From Vibrio lentus (GTDB lineage Bacteria > Pseudomonadota > Gammaproteobacteria > Enterobacterales > Vibrionaceae): DNA of 38,287 bases. A program made the translations under genes and the position numbers. Shown here one piece after another: positions 1 through 8,087 of the stretch; position 1 is the stretch's first letter, and every line of letters starts with the position of its first letter. The DNA is taken from the NCBI RefSeq assembly GCF_002875945.1, contig NZ_MCZK01000035.1:1-38287 (forward strand). The letters run 5' to 3'. The notes below the pieces were generated by a model. It searched no databases. It saw nothing but the letters and a program-made list of their open reading frames with translations, and was not told the origin of the DNA.

Positions 1-116
1 TTGTTACCGAAGTAACTGTTACTACCTAAGTAATAACGTTTTGATATTCATCAACGAGTGCCCACACAGATTGATAGGTTTAAATTGTTAAAGAGCGCTA
101 GCGTTTTGTGATTTAC
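1..116 (-). promoter_or_regulatory. Leader of a 16S rRNA operon with boxA antitermination site
   Basis: Read on the minus strand, this stretch contains GCTCTTTAACAA (85-96), the boxA antiterminator, followed by CAATCTGTGTGGGCACTCG, which matches the enterobacterial and Vibrio rRNA leader. The 16S gene itself would lie just beyond position 1 on the minus strand. The murI-rrn adjacency is the same as in E. coli. No part of a mature rRNA is visible in the window. Confidence 0.85.
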
Positions 117-138
117 ATCTCAGTCGCTAGGGGTGCGT

Positions 139-166
139 ACTATACCTGCACCACTTAGAGAGTCAA
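139..166 (-). promoter_or_regulatory. rrn P2 promoter
   Basis: On the minus strand, TTGACT (161-166) and TATAGT (139-144) are separated by 16 bases, between P1 and boxA. This is the position expected of the second rRNA promoter. Confidence 0.75.
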
Positions 167-233
167 GGGTTATTTTCAACTCCTTTTTCTCTACCGATTT
201 CGCTGTGTGACTTTCATCTCACTCCGTGTCGGT

Positions 234-300
234 GAGGCGGCATTATAGAGAGATCGACATAGAGCACAAGGGCTTTTTTGAATAAAAATTTTGTTCGCCT
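234..300 (-). promoter_or_regulatory. rrn P1 promoter with UP element
   Basis: On the minus strand, TTGTGC (264-269) and TATAAT (242-247) are 16 bases apart. A GC-rich discriminator (GCCGCCTC) follows, as in promoters under stringent control. Just upstream of the -35 (270-300) is an A/T-rich run typical of an UP element. The 16-bp spacing and the discriminator are the standard rRNA P1 design. Confidence 0.8.
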
Positions 301-366
301 AAAAAGCCACCAGATCCGCATTTTTCGAATAAAAACTAAACATTTGAGACGTATCACAGCAATACA

Positions 367-401
367 TTGGCAAAATGGAAACCATGAACGTAAGATTCAT
401 G
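367..401 (+). promoter_or_regulatory. Possible promoter of the RRM gene, overlapped by a small inverted repeat
   Basis: TTGGCA (367-372) and TAAGAT (391-396) are 18 bases apart, about 60 bases ahead of the RRM start codon. The -10 is overlapped by the inverted repeat CATGAA-N7-TTCATG (383-401), which could be an operator. This is sequence inspection only. Confidence 0.3.
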
Positions 402-460
402 TATCTATTTTGTTAAGAGTAGATGAGTCTATTTCGTTTATTAATATGTAGTATTCCGAT

Positions 461-913
461 ATGAACTCAAAAAAATCGATGTTGTTAATTGTCGCACTAG
501 CTGTTCTAGGTGGCATTGTTTTCTCTCAGGTAGATATATCGCCTGCAATTACCTTTATCCTTGGTGTCTTGGCTTCCGCTTTTGTTGTTAACTTTTCAAG
601 CACCGACTCAAAATCAGATTCAGAACCTAAGGCATCAACAAAAACACTTTATGTAGGTAACCTTCCATACAAAGCGAATGAATCACACGTACGTGAATTA
701 TTCTCAGAGTATGGTGAAGTATTTGCAGTACGCTTAATGAAAGACAAACGTACTGGGAAAAGAAGAGGCTTTGGATTTGTCGTAATGGCTAGCAATGATG
801 TGAATCATGCTATTTCAGAACTTAACGATAAAGATTACATGCAACGAACTTTAAAAGTGCGAGTTGCAAATGATCCTAAACATCCAGAAACGGACGAAGC
901 TGAACTGAGCTAA
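461..913 (+). CDS. Membrane-anchored RNA-binding protein with one RRM domain
   Basis: This 150-residue protein has two hydrophobic helices at its N-terminus (about residues 6-23 and 28-47), a Ser/Lys-rich linker, and one RNA recognition motif (about 61-138). The RNP2 motif LYVGNL is at 63-68 and the RNP1 motif RGFGFVVM at 102-109, so the aromatic RNA-stacking positions are present. Single-RRM proteins of this size are usual in Vibrio and cyanobacteria, but the paired membrane segments are less common and would hold the RRM at the inner membrane. The RNA target is unknown. The gene converges on murI, and the two 3' ends overlap by 38 bases. No strong ribosome-binding site precedes the ATG, and there is no better in-frame start. 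Confidence 0.85.
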   Translation: MNSKKSMLLIVALAVLGGIVFSQVDISPAITFILGVLASAFVVNFSSTDSKSDSEPKASTKTLYVGNLPYKANESHVRELFSEYGEVFAVRLMKDKRTGKRRGFGFVVMASNDVNHAISELNDKDYMQRTLKVRVANDPKHPETDEAELS

Positions 914-1676
914 ATCCTAACTGCTTCAACATGCTATTTAGTGCACTTTCTTTCTTAGGAAGTGCACTACAAAAAACCTCACGCACTCCCCCTTCTTTAT
1001 CACTACTCTCCAAATCCAATAAATCTTGAACTCGCTTCGCAATCGCTTTACCAGAATCAACCAATAAAACACTCTTACCTAGGACTTGTTGAATCTCTGA
1101 TTTTATCAGCGGGAAATGTGTGCATCCTAAAACGGCTACATCAATTGTATTGATCATCGGTTGAAGGATGAGTTGCAGCTCTTCAAGGTCAATAGTCTCC
1201 CCCCTGAGTTTATCTTCGGCCATATCCACCAGCCGAGTGGAGCCTAAAAGTTCGACTCTTTTATTACTTGAGAAGTTTTTGATGAGCTCGTGTGTGTATT
1301 CACGAGTAATCGTTGCAGGAGTAGCAATCAGACCCACTGCTTTATTGGCAAGTAGGGATGCCGGCTTGATTGCCGGAACAACGCCAACAATTGGGATTAG
1401 ATTATTAGCACGGAGTGTAGGTAAGACAATCGTACTTGCGGTATTACAGGCTATTACTACGATATCAATAGCGTGACTTGCCACAAAGCTGGCGACGATG
1501 CTTTGGACTCTGCGCACAAGGACTTGTTGATCGAGTTCACCGTATGGGTAAGCCTCGTTATCGAATACATAAGTATAGTTATGATTCGGTAGTAACTGGC
1601 TTATCTCCTTATATACAGATAGGCCACCCACTCCAGAATCAAAGACCAATATATTTTTTTGCAGACTATCCGACAC
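876..1676 (-). CDS. murI: Glutamate racemase
   Basis: This enzyme interconverts L- and D-glutamate to supply D-Glu for peptidoglycan synthesis in the cytoplasm. At 266 residues it has normal family length. The N-terminal [10 protein letters not shown] motif carries Asp13. The two catalytic cysteines are visible in ACNTA (Cys77) and LGCTHFP (Cys185), so the active site looks complete. The gene lies between the ATP-pyrophosphatase gene and the rrn promoters, as expected for the btuB-murI-rrn neighbourhood. Its 3' end overlaps the convergent RRM gene, so transcription from either side could interfere with the other. Confidence 0.95.
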   Translation of the reverse strand: MSDSLQKNILVFDSGVGGLSVYKEISQLLPNHNYTYVFDNEAYPYGELDQQVLVRRVQSIVASFVASHAIDIVVIACNTASTIVLPTLRANNLIPIVGVVPAIKPASLLANKAVGLIATPATITREYTHELIKNFSSNKRVELLGSTRLVDMAEDKLRGETIDLEELQLILQPMINTIDVAVLGCTHFPLIKSEIQQVLGKSVLLVDSGKAIAKRVQDLLDLESSDKEGGVREVFCSALPKKESALNSMLKQLGFSSVQLRPFLDV

Positions 1677-1742
1677 AACAATTACCTATAATAAGTTCCG
1701 CTGCAATGATACTCCTTCGCTTAGTTTTCGCCAATCCTCACT

Positions 1743-2420
1743 CTATATAATGCAAGCTTGATAACGTTGATGAACAAAGCGCTCACCTTGCTCTACATTT
1801 TCTAGCTCTATCTTGAGCTTACCTTTAAAGCATGGCGCTGATGTCACTAAGGTATGGAACTCGCCATCTTCGCCACATGGATCGACATGACTCGGTAAGC
1901 TGCCTATTAGCTCAAGTGTGTATTCCTTCCCGCAATAGCTCATGTCTAATGCATCGCTATCGACCGTGACGAGAAAGGTTTCGATTCCTCTGTCTATTAT
2001 TTCACTCGCAAGTGCCTGACTGCTCTCTCCCATTAGGGGAAACACACACTCCCAACCCGCTGGTTCTATATAGCTTCTTCGATAATCGGCAATGCCATTA
2101 CAGAACATATCTCCAAACGCGACTGCGTCGATTGATAAGCCAGAACCTTTAAGCGCCGAGACAATAGTACTTTGATAAATCTCATTACTAGGAAACACTT
2201 CTGGAAGCTCAATCGTGATTAATGGCAAACCTATTAATTGCGCCTGCATGGCAACAACATCAATCGGAGTCACTTGGAAAGGAACCTCATCTCCAACATA
2301 TGTCGTATAGAGAGCGACAACTTCATATTCGGAGCTTTCAAGTAGACGCTCTAGCGTTAATGTCGAGTCTTTACCATTATGTGCAAGCTTTATTCTATTA
2401 TTAACAACAAAGGCAACCAT
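1743..2420 (-). CDS. ATP-pyrophosphatase of the diphthine-ammonia ligase family; 5' end replaced by island DNA
   Basis: The C-terminal motif DPCGEDGEFHT and the Gly-Lys-Asp-Ser (GKDS) loop identify the PP-loop ATPase family of diphthine-ammonia ligase (old Vibrio annotation: adenosine nucleotide hydrolase). Bacteria lack diphthamide, so the substrate is unknown. The gene is broken. The natural start and the residues leading into the nucleotide loop (MKKKVVISWSSG) lie 18.7 kb away at 21059-21096, and only the part from GKDS onward (to 2375) is native here. The island end happens to supply an in-frame start: ATG at 2420, or the longer ATG at 2453. The result is a chimeric 225- or 236-residue ORF whose loop reads AHNGKDS instead of SSGKDS. 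I prefer 2420 because that length is near the reconstructed 221 residues. Neither start has a good ribosome-binding site, and function is doubtful. Confidence 0.75.
   Translation of the reverse strand: MVAFVVNNRIKLAHNGKDSTLTLERLLESSEYEVVALYTTYVGDEVPFQVTPIDVVAMQAQLIGLPLITIELPEVFPSNEIYQSTIVSALKGSGLSIDAVAFGDMFCNGIADYRRSYIEPAGWECVFPLMGESSQALASEIIDRGIETFLVTVDSDALDMSYCGKEYTLELIGSLPSHVDPCGEDGEFHTLVTSAPCFKGKLKIELENVEQGERFVHQRYQACII
2371..2396 (+). repeat. Left island end (attL): target repeat plus terminal inverted repeat
   Basis: TTACC (2371-2375), one base, then TTATGTGCAAGCTTTATTCT (2377-2396). The last matches the inverse of the right end at 16 of 20 positions. The base between repeat and arm suggests a 5-6 base crossover spacer, as in Tn554-like elements (inference). 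Confidence 0.8.
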
Positions 2421-2647
2421 GAACTCTTTGAGCAGAAGACTTTTAAAAAACATCCGCCCTTACAAAATCAAGTGTATGTGTCAACACTAGGTTGTATTAG
2501 TTATAATACTTGGCAGTCATCATCTCTTGCTTTAACACTTTCTAAGGATGTAACTCCTATTCTTTGAATAGTAACAACCAGAAAAAACACAAATAGAACT
2601 CAAAAATCACCCGAAGAAATTAACAATCTAGTTTACTCAACTTCCAC

Positions 2648-2689
2648 ATCGCAACCTGCGAATCGCAACCTGCGCATCGCAACTTGCGA
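2648..2689. repeat. Three tandem 14-base repeats inside a dyad
   Basis: The unit ATCGCAACCTGCGN occurs three times with exact 14-base period (2648, 2662, 2676; the third reads CTTGCG). The array is enclosed by CCACATCGCAA (2644-2654) and TTGCGAAGTGG (2684-2694), complementary at 10 of 11 positions. It lies in the gene-free stretch 2454-2742 near the left island end, directly downstream of the 445-residue gene. No other gene is seen in that stretch. Confidence 0.7.
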
Positions 2690-2742
2690 AGTGGTGGAGG
2701 TACACATGCTATTAGAAAGACCTAGTGAATAAACATACTAAC

Positions 2743-4080
2743 TTAAGCTACTGCAAGTGACGCAACCTGCTGGAATATCTGAAACAGAATATTGCCACTA
2801 ACACCATACATAGTACCTTCCAATGCGCCTTGCAGCTTATCAAACGTACTTGGAGATTCTCGTTGAATCACAGTCAGCGCCTCCTTTGCCTCAACTTGGT
2901 CAACAGACTCCGTGTTAACCATATTGTTCAACTTACTAAGCGCTTGATACAATATTACATTTTGACAGTTCGATTCAGCTAAAGATTTTAAAGTTATCTT
3001 TTGATTTTCTATGTGTGCCAGTGACACAGCTTTCTCTCTTTCACACTGCATCCCAATAAGGTTATGAGCTTTATGTGTAAGCTGCATCTGATCCTTTATA
3101 CTATTTCGCATGAACTCTATCTCTTGTTCGAGGCTACCTACTCTTTCTTTGTAAGTTGAATCCGCAATCATCATAAAGTCTCGAGTATTACGTACTTCCA
3201 TCTCCGCTATATCTAGCTTCATTTTAAGTTTATGGATCTGAAGTTTGTCTTCTAAGAGAGATTCAGGTGGTATTTCTTTTGCGAGTACGAGCGTGTAATT
3301 ATTCAGAGCTTCTTCCACAACTTCCTGGCTACCATCAGGCGCATCTACTGTCATCCTAACCTTGTGGCCATCTTGCTCTATTTTAACTTTTGCCTCTACA
3401 TCAGGATATTTTTGCTGCAAGATTTCACTAAAGTAAGAGAGGATGCCGACTCCTGCTTGGTAATGTTCAGGAGAAAACTCCAAAGATCGCTCAATCGATG
3501 CTCCAACTAATGGGTTATCCAATTCAATTAATTCAGTCGAACTAGAATTTTCTGAAATACCTAAAACCACAAGTGGTCTATCGTGATAAAGGGGAATTAA
3601 ATTTTGCTTTATATGCTGGAGAGACTTTTCAAACTGACCGCCATTGCGATCTAAATCATTATGTTGAGGCGAATGAAGCCAATCAGGAACGTGATCGAAA
3701 ATTACTAGTACTGACACGTCACAATGTTTCGCCATTTGAGCTCTCTCTGTTTCTACTAATGCCCATTTATCTATAGCGTTTATACAAGCTAAATCAAAAG
3801 ATAAAGCTCCATCAAAAGACACTTCATTATTAAATAAACGTTCACGCTTTCTTTTTGTAGAGACAGCTCTTTTCGCACTCGCAAGTGATGACTTTCTAAT
3901 AAATTTGGCCAAAGTCATTTGACGAATTTTTCCCTGAGGAACCGCCTTCGCCTTTTCCAACCTCTCAAGCGCTTCAAACTTAATTGAACTAACAACGCTT
4001 TCAACAGAGTCAAATGCTGCTTGATTTGAACACAACACACCCCAACCGTCATTAATACTAATTGCTTTAGTTATATACAT
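2743..4080 (-). CDS. Unrecognised 445-residue coiled-coil protein, island cargo
   Basis: I do not recognise this family. The first 80 residues are basic and Lys/Arg-rich around 47-81. The middle (about 120-215) looks like an alpha/beta domain with hydrophobic strands such as VSVLVIFDHV and RPLVVLGIS. Residues 215-270 hold a short KVKIEQDG...VRMTVDAPDGS beta hairpin-like segment followed by a helical linker. A long charged heptad-rich stretch (about 280-350) should form a coiled coil. The C-terminus ends in a hydrophobic helix (VSGNILFQIFQQVASLAVA) that could be amphipathic or membrane-contacting. A good ribosome-binding site (AGGAAAG) precedes the ATG. It follows mrr by 115 bases in the same direction and is the last gene before the left island end. 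Its place among restriction genes suggests a defence or effector role, but nothing in the sequence proves it. Confidence 0.75.
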   Translation of the reverse strand: MYITKAISINDGWGVLCSNQAAFDSVESVVSSIKFEALERLEKAKAVPQGKIRQMTLAKFIRKSSLASAKRAVSTKRKRERLFNNEVSFDGALSFDLACINAIDKWALVETERAQMAKHCDVSVLVIFDHVPDWLHSPQHNDLDRNGGQFEKSLQHIKQNLIPLYHDRPLVVLGISENSSSTELIELDNPLVGASIERSLEFSPEHYQAGVGILSYFSEILQQKYPDVEAKVKIEQDGHKVRMTVDAPDGSQEVVEEALNNYTLVLAKEIPPESLLEDKLQIHKLKMKLDIAEMEVRNTRDFMMIADSTYKERVGSLEQEIEFMRNSIKDQMQLTHKAHNLIGMQCEREKAVSLAHIENQKITLKSLAESNCQNVILYQALSKLNNMVNTESVDQVEAKEALTVIQRESPSTFDKLQGALEGTMYGVSGNILFQIFQQVASLAVA

Positions 4081-4195
4081 TGGACTTTCCTAAATTTAGA
4101 TTGTTTGTGAGGAGTGCTTGATCTAGGGCCTAGCTTCCTCAAGTGAGAGAAAGGTACTGAAATAGCGGTTAAATCTTCTAACAGAACATCGTTAC

Positions 4196-5122
4196 TTAAC
4201 TATCATTATCCATATCATCCCAAAAGTCAGAATCAAGCTCTTTGATTTCAACTATTCGAGCCGTTTGCATGCCTACGCTGTACTCGTAAATATATTTAGC
4301 CAACTGGATACCATCAATCAATACAAGATTGGTACTGCCATTCAACTCTTGAGCATAACGGCTAGCGTGCTCAGTAAAACGAGAAGTCGTGATAAACACA
4401 CCCTTGTTTGACTGCGCAACAGCAAGTGCACCTACAAATTTCTGGATCTCTTCTCGACTGATCGAATTATCTCTAGCGTACCTTTTCGCTTGAATGTAGA
4501 TACGTCCAAAACCTAGAACATCTTCTCTGATAACTCCGTCGATCCCGCCGTCGTGACTTCCCTGAGTTACAGTAGCCGCGTTTTCAAGCTGCCCCCCATA
4601 ACCCATTTTACTCAGTAATTTAGCAACTAAATGCTCAAATTCTCGCGGTGTTTTGGAAAGGATGGTATCTAAGACCTGATCATATCTTTCAGATAGTATC
4701 TCTTGATAAGCATTTTCTAACGCTTCTGCCGGTGTTTTTCCTGCTGCGTCTTCTATCTGTTCAGAAGAAACGCTCGCACTTTCACTATTTCTTTCAAGCC
4801 TACGCTGAGCTACCTTATCTTTCACATACGGGTAGATATCGTGGGCTTTACCTAAAAAAGAACGTCCAACGTCAGTGATTTGATATACACCTCGAGATGG
4901 TCTCTCTAGTAAGCCTCCTGTGGTTAACCCACTTAGTGCCCAACTAATTCGGTCTAAAAAAATCTTACCATTACCAGATTCATATTCGATCTGAACTTCT
5001 TCTTCTGACACATTCATAGCATTAGCTAAAGGGACTTCAATAACACGCCACTTTTGAGCACCATGCTCATCAAAATATGACAGAGCAAATGGCATGATTT
5101 CATTAAATTTAGGTAAACTCAT
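4196..5122 (-). CDS. mrr: Mrr-type modification-dependent restriction endonuclease (type IV)
   Basis: This 308-residue protein matches E. coli Mrr (about 304 residues) in length and layout. A winged-helix N-terminal domain (about 1-100) reads methylated DNA. After a linker, a PD-(D/E)xK nuclease domain (about 155-290) has Glu163 in FEHLVAKLL, Asp195 in GGIDG, and QAK at 211-213. Mrr enzymes cut DNA carrying foreign methylation. The start lies 9 bases after the hsdR stop, with AAAGGAT overlapping the hsdR end, so it is the last gene of the type I operon. A type IV enzyme next to a methylating type I system must tolerate that system's own methyl mark. Confidence 0.9.
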   Translation of the reverse strand: MSLPKFNEIMPFALSYFDEHGAQKWRVIEVPLANAMNVSEEEVQIEYESGNGKIFLDRISWALSGLTTGGLLERPSRGVYQITDVGRSFLGKAHDIYPYVKDKVAQRRLERNSESASVSSEQIEDAAGKTPAEALENAYQEILSERYDQVLDTILSKTPREFEHLVAKLLSKMGYGGQLENAATVTQGSHDGGIDGVIREDVLGFGRIYIQAKRYARDNSISREEIQKFVGALAVAQSNKGVFITTSRFTEHASRYAQELNGSTNLVLIDGIQLAKYIYEYSVGMQTARIVEIKELDSDFWDDMDNDS

Positions 5123-5131
5123 AATAATCCT

Positions 5132-8020
5132 TTAAAACCCACCAATAAACGTATCAACAAACCCTTTGAACTTCTCAGTCAACCGGCCAACAATCTTCTT
5201 ACGTTGCAGTATCGTAGGCTTGGTTTGCAGTGTTCCTGCAAAGTCATCACGTAGTGGCATCTCTTCGCTAAGCTCATAACGGTTAACCAAGATCTCTAGC
5301 TTGTCTGTATCTAGGTTTTCTTCAGTTGCCATGCTTTCTAAAGCTTCACGTTTCTCTTTTTCCCAGAAGAATTCAAACTCTTCTTCAACATCAGCGTGAG
5401 CAGGAATTCCATCAAGATGGTCATTCATGAACTTCTCGATTAGAGCTTTCTTACTGAGTAACGTAGGGTCAGAAGCAATCAAGTTCGCGATAACCTGGCG
5501 CTTACGCTCTTTCTCGTCAGTGCTCTCTTCTTCATGTAGCTCACGCAGTAAGTGAAGAATGTAACCAACATTGACTTCATCTCGGTGCATTAGCTCAAGT
5601 TCAAAATCGACGTCATCAAGTATTGATACTTTCTCTTTGGTTGAGTTCTCACGTAACTGGCGATTTAAGTCGGCATATTTGCTGGTGAAGTCCTGAAACT
5701 CTTGATCGCTCATTGCAGTCGAGGCCATATCGAAATCAGCGAAATTACCCAACATATTTTTAAGACGCATCAACTCGCGGAACTGCCTAACAAACAGAGC
5801 TTGAGCCTCTTCATCAGGAAGGCTATCAACTGAATCAACTGTTGGTGTGATTGCCATTAACGCTTCATAAGCTTTATCAAAGTCTGCTAACAGGTCTTCA
5901 AATGGCGGTATAACAATAGATTCATTCGGCTGCTTGTTAGAGAACAACGTAAATGCATCATCTGCTGCTTTCTTCAGGTTGCGGAAACAGACCACATTAC
6001 CGTGAGATTTAGTTTCATCTAACAAGCGGTTAGTTCGCGAGAATGCTTGAATGAGTCCGTGATTCTTTAGGTTCTTATCGACATATAACGTATTAAGCTT
6101 TGGCGCGTCAAAACCCGTCAAGAACATGTTTACGACAAGAAGAATATCGATCTCTTTGGCTTTCACTCGTTTAGAGATGTTCTTGTAGTAGTTATAGAAA
6201 GACTCGCTATCTTTGGTTGTATAGCTTGTGCCGAACATCTTGTTGTAGTCGCCTATGAAAGACTCAAGCTTATCTCGACTGTGCAGTTTTACTGCGTCAC
6301 CGTCATTCAAATACTTTGCTGCAGCTTCTTGAATCTCTGCTTCGTCACCGTTGCCTAGCTCGTACTCTTCCTCTTCATTGGCTTCATAGCTAAAGATGGT
6401 CGCAACTTTAAGGTTGTGTTTACCTTCCGCTTTCTTCTTAATAAGCAGTTCATAGTACTGGACCAACTCAGGCACACCAGATACACAGAACATCGCATTG
6501 TAATCGCGGCTGTGCGTCTTTCTTCGGTGATGAGCAATAATGTAGTCGGTAATCTTATCGAGACGCGCTGGAGAGCTTAGAAGCTCTTTAGTGTCGATAT
6601 CTTCTACTTCAATATCAAGGTTATTGTTAGAGCCATCTTTGTACTGATAACGCCCCACATACTCGATGGCAAACTTCAGAACGTTATTGTCACGAATCGC
6701 ATCAACAATCACATAGGGGTGTAAGCATTCGCCAAAAAGGTCTTTAGTGGTTTTCTTTATGGATTTCTTAGCGACTGCGTTTTCAGCAAAGATTGGCGTG
6801 CCCGTAAAACCAAACAGCTGAGCCCCTTTGAAGAACTCGGTGATGTTCTGGTGCGTCTCACCAAACTGACTGCGGTGACACTCATCGAAGATAAAAACAA
6901 TACGTTTATCTTGTAGCGCTTCCATCTCATTTAAGTAGCGCTTTTTAGTCACCACGTTATTGAGCTTTTGCAGTGTCGTAACGACAAGTTTGCTGTTACG
7001 GTTCTCGTTAATCTTTTTACCTTTAATTGGCTTATCGATTAACTGATGAAACAGCATATTGGTATTGTCTGTACTATCTACACAACCTTTGGCAAAAGCA
7101 TTAAATTCTAACGCTGTTTGATAATCCAGATCTTTACGGTCAACAACAAAAACGACTTTATCGACTTCACTTAATGAAGTCATAATCTGCGCAGCTTTAA
7201 AAGACGTCAGCGTTTTACCAGAACCCGTGGTATGCCATATGTAGCCATTCAAGTCGGAAGTTTTGACTTGCTTAATGATCTCTTCCACCGCATAGAACTG
7301 ATACGGGCGCAGCACCATCAAGAACTTACCTGTCTCGTTCAAAACAATGTACTTAGTCAGCATCGCAGTTAAGTGCGACGTTGTTAGGAAAGCACTAGCA
7401 AAGCTCGGAAGCTGGCTAATTCTCTTGTTATCAAAATCCGTCCAGTCAAAAGTCTGCTTAGCTGACATCTCGCTATTATTGGAGAAATATTGGGTATTTA
7501 CACCATTAGAAATCACGAACAGTTGAATGTAATTGAACAGCCCATGGTTAGCGTGATACGAGTGCTTTTGGTAGCGCTTAACTTGATTAAACGCCTCTTT
7601 TAACTCAATACCACGGCGTTTAAGCTCAATTTGAATAAGAGGAAAACCATTCACCAATACCGTCACGTCATAACGGTTGGTATAGATACCCTTCACTGTA
7701 ATTTGCTGGGCAACCTGAAACTTGTTTTTACTGGCATCATCAAACAACAACGTAAGGTGCCGGCTATCACCATCATCCAAAGTAACATCTAGCTGGTCGC
7801 GTAATGTTTTCGCCTTGGTGAAGATATTGCCTTTCTCTAGCTTACCCAGTACCTGACGAAACTCTATATCTGAAAGCGTACATTCATTCACTTTCTCAAG
7901 TTGAGTTTTTAGGTTCGCTTCAAGCCCAGTATTGTCTTTAAGCGCAATAACCTCAAACCCTTGAGTGCCAAGCTGAGCAATTAAGTTATCTTCTAATTGT
8001 TGTTCTGATTGATAAGCCAT
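5132..8020 (-). CDS. hsdR: Type I restriction enzyme, R subunit (island copy)
   Basis: This is the 962-residue motor and nuclease subunit of a type I restriction complex. The N-terminal PD-(D/E)xK nuclease is complete: Asp118 in YDVTVLVNG, then IELKRRG with Glu132 and Lys134. The SF2 translocase follows: Walker A TTGSGKT at 264-270, the DECH box in FIFDECHRSQ, motif III FTGTP, and motif V/VI in LLVVNMFLTGFDAP and AFSRTNR. A helical C-terminal region that docks on the methylase follows. AAGGAAAG lies about 11 bases ahead of the ATG. It is fourth in the operon after M-FRG, hsdM and hsdS, and is followed by mrr. All catalytic residues I can see are intact. Confidence 0.95.
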   Translation of the reverse strand: MAYQSEQQLEDNLIAQLGTQGFEVIALKDNTGLEANLKTQLEKVNECTLSDIEFRQVLGKLEKGNIFTKAKTLRDQLDVTLDDGDSRHLTLLFDDASKNKFQVAQQITVKGIYTNRYDVTVLVNGFPLIQIELKRRGIELKEAFNQVKRYQKHSYHANHGLFNYIQLFVISNGVNTQYFSNNSEMSAKQTFDWTDFDNKRISQLPSFASAFLTTSHLTAMLTKYIVLNETGKFLMVLRPYQFYAVEEIIKQVKTSDLNGYIWHTTGSGKTLTSFKAAQIMTSLSEVDKVVFVVDRKDLDYQTALEFNAFAKGCVDSTDNTNMLFHQLIDKPIKGKKINENRNSKLVVTTLQKLNNVVTKKRYLNEMEALQDKRIVFIFDECHRSQFGETHQNITEFFKGAQLFGFTGTPIFAENAVAKKSIKKTTKDLFGECLHPYVIVDAIRDNNVLKFAIEYVGRYQYKDGSNNNLDIEVEDIDTKELLSSPARLDKITDYIIAHHRRKTHSRDYNAMFCVSGVPELVQYYELLIKKKAEGKHNLKVATIFSYEANEEEEYELGNGDEAEIQEAAAKYLNDGDAVKLHSRDKLESFIGDYNKMFGTSYTTKDSESFYNYYKNISKRVKAKEIDILLVVNMFLTGFDAPKLNTLYVDKNLKNHGLIQAFSRTNRLLDETKSHGNVVCFRNLKKAADDAFTLFSNKQPNESIVIPPFEDLLADFDKAYEALMAITPTVDSVDSLPDEEAQALFVRQFRELMRLKNMLGNFADFDMASTAMSDQEFQDFTSKYADLNRQLRENSTKEKVSILDDVDFELELMHRDEVNVGYILHLLRELHEEESTDEKERKRQVIANLIASDPTLLSKKALIEKFMNDHLDGIPAHADVEEEFEFFWEKEKREALESMATEENLDTDKLEILVNRYELSEEMPLRDDFAGTLQTKPTILQRKKIVGRLTEKFKGFVDTFIGGF

Positions 8021-8055
8021 GTGACGATTTACTTTCCTTGAGTGCCTTTATGTAA

Positions 8056-8074
8056 AGCCCTAACTGATAGGGCT
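8056..8074 (-). promoter_or_regulatory. Hairpin between hsdS and hsdR
   Basis: Perfect 7-bp stem AGCCCTA-ACTGA-TAGGGCT in the 67-base gap. No good U-run follows on the minus strand, so it is more likely an mRNA stability or processing element, or a weak attenuator, than a strong terminator. Confidence 0.45.
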
Positions 8075-8087
8075 ATGCATATAGAAG

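Noticed and set aside
1168..1476. 102-residue plus-strand ORF opposite murI
   Set aside because: It is the antisense shadow of a well-supported murI and has no recognisable domain or ribosome-binding site.
2454..2520. TTGACA and TATAAT-like words near the left island end as a promoter for the chimeric ATPase
   Set aside because: On the minus strand the two words are not in the right order and spacing to form one promoter.
2644..2694. Three short tandem repeats as a possible CRISPR array
   Set aside because: The period is 14 bases with no unique spacers of CRISPR length, and no cas genes are present.
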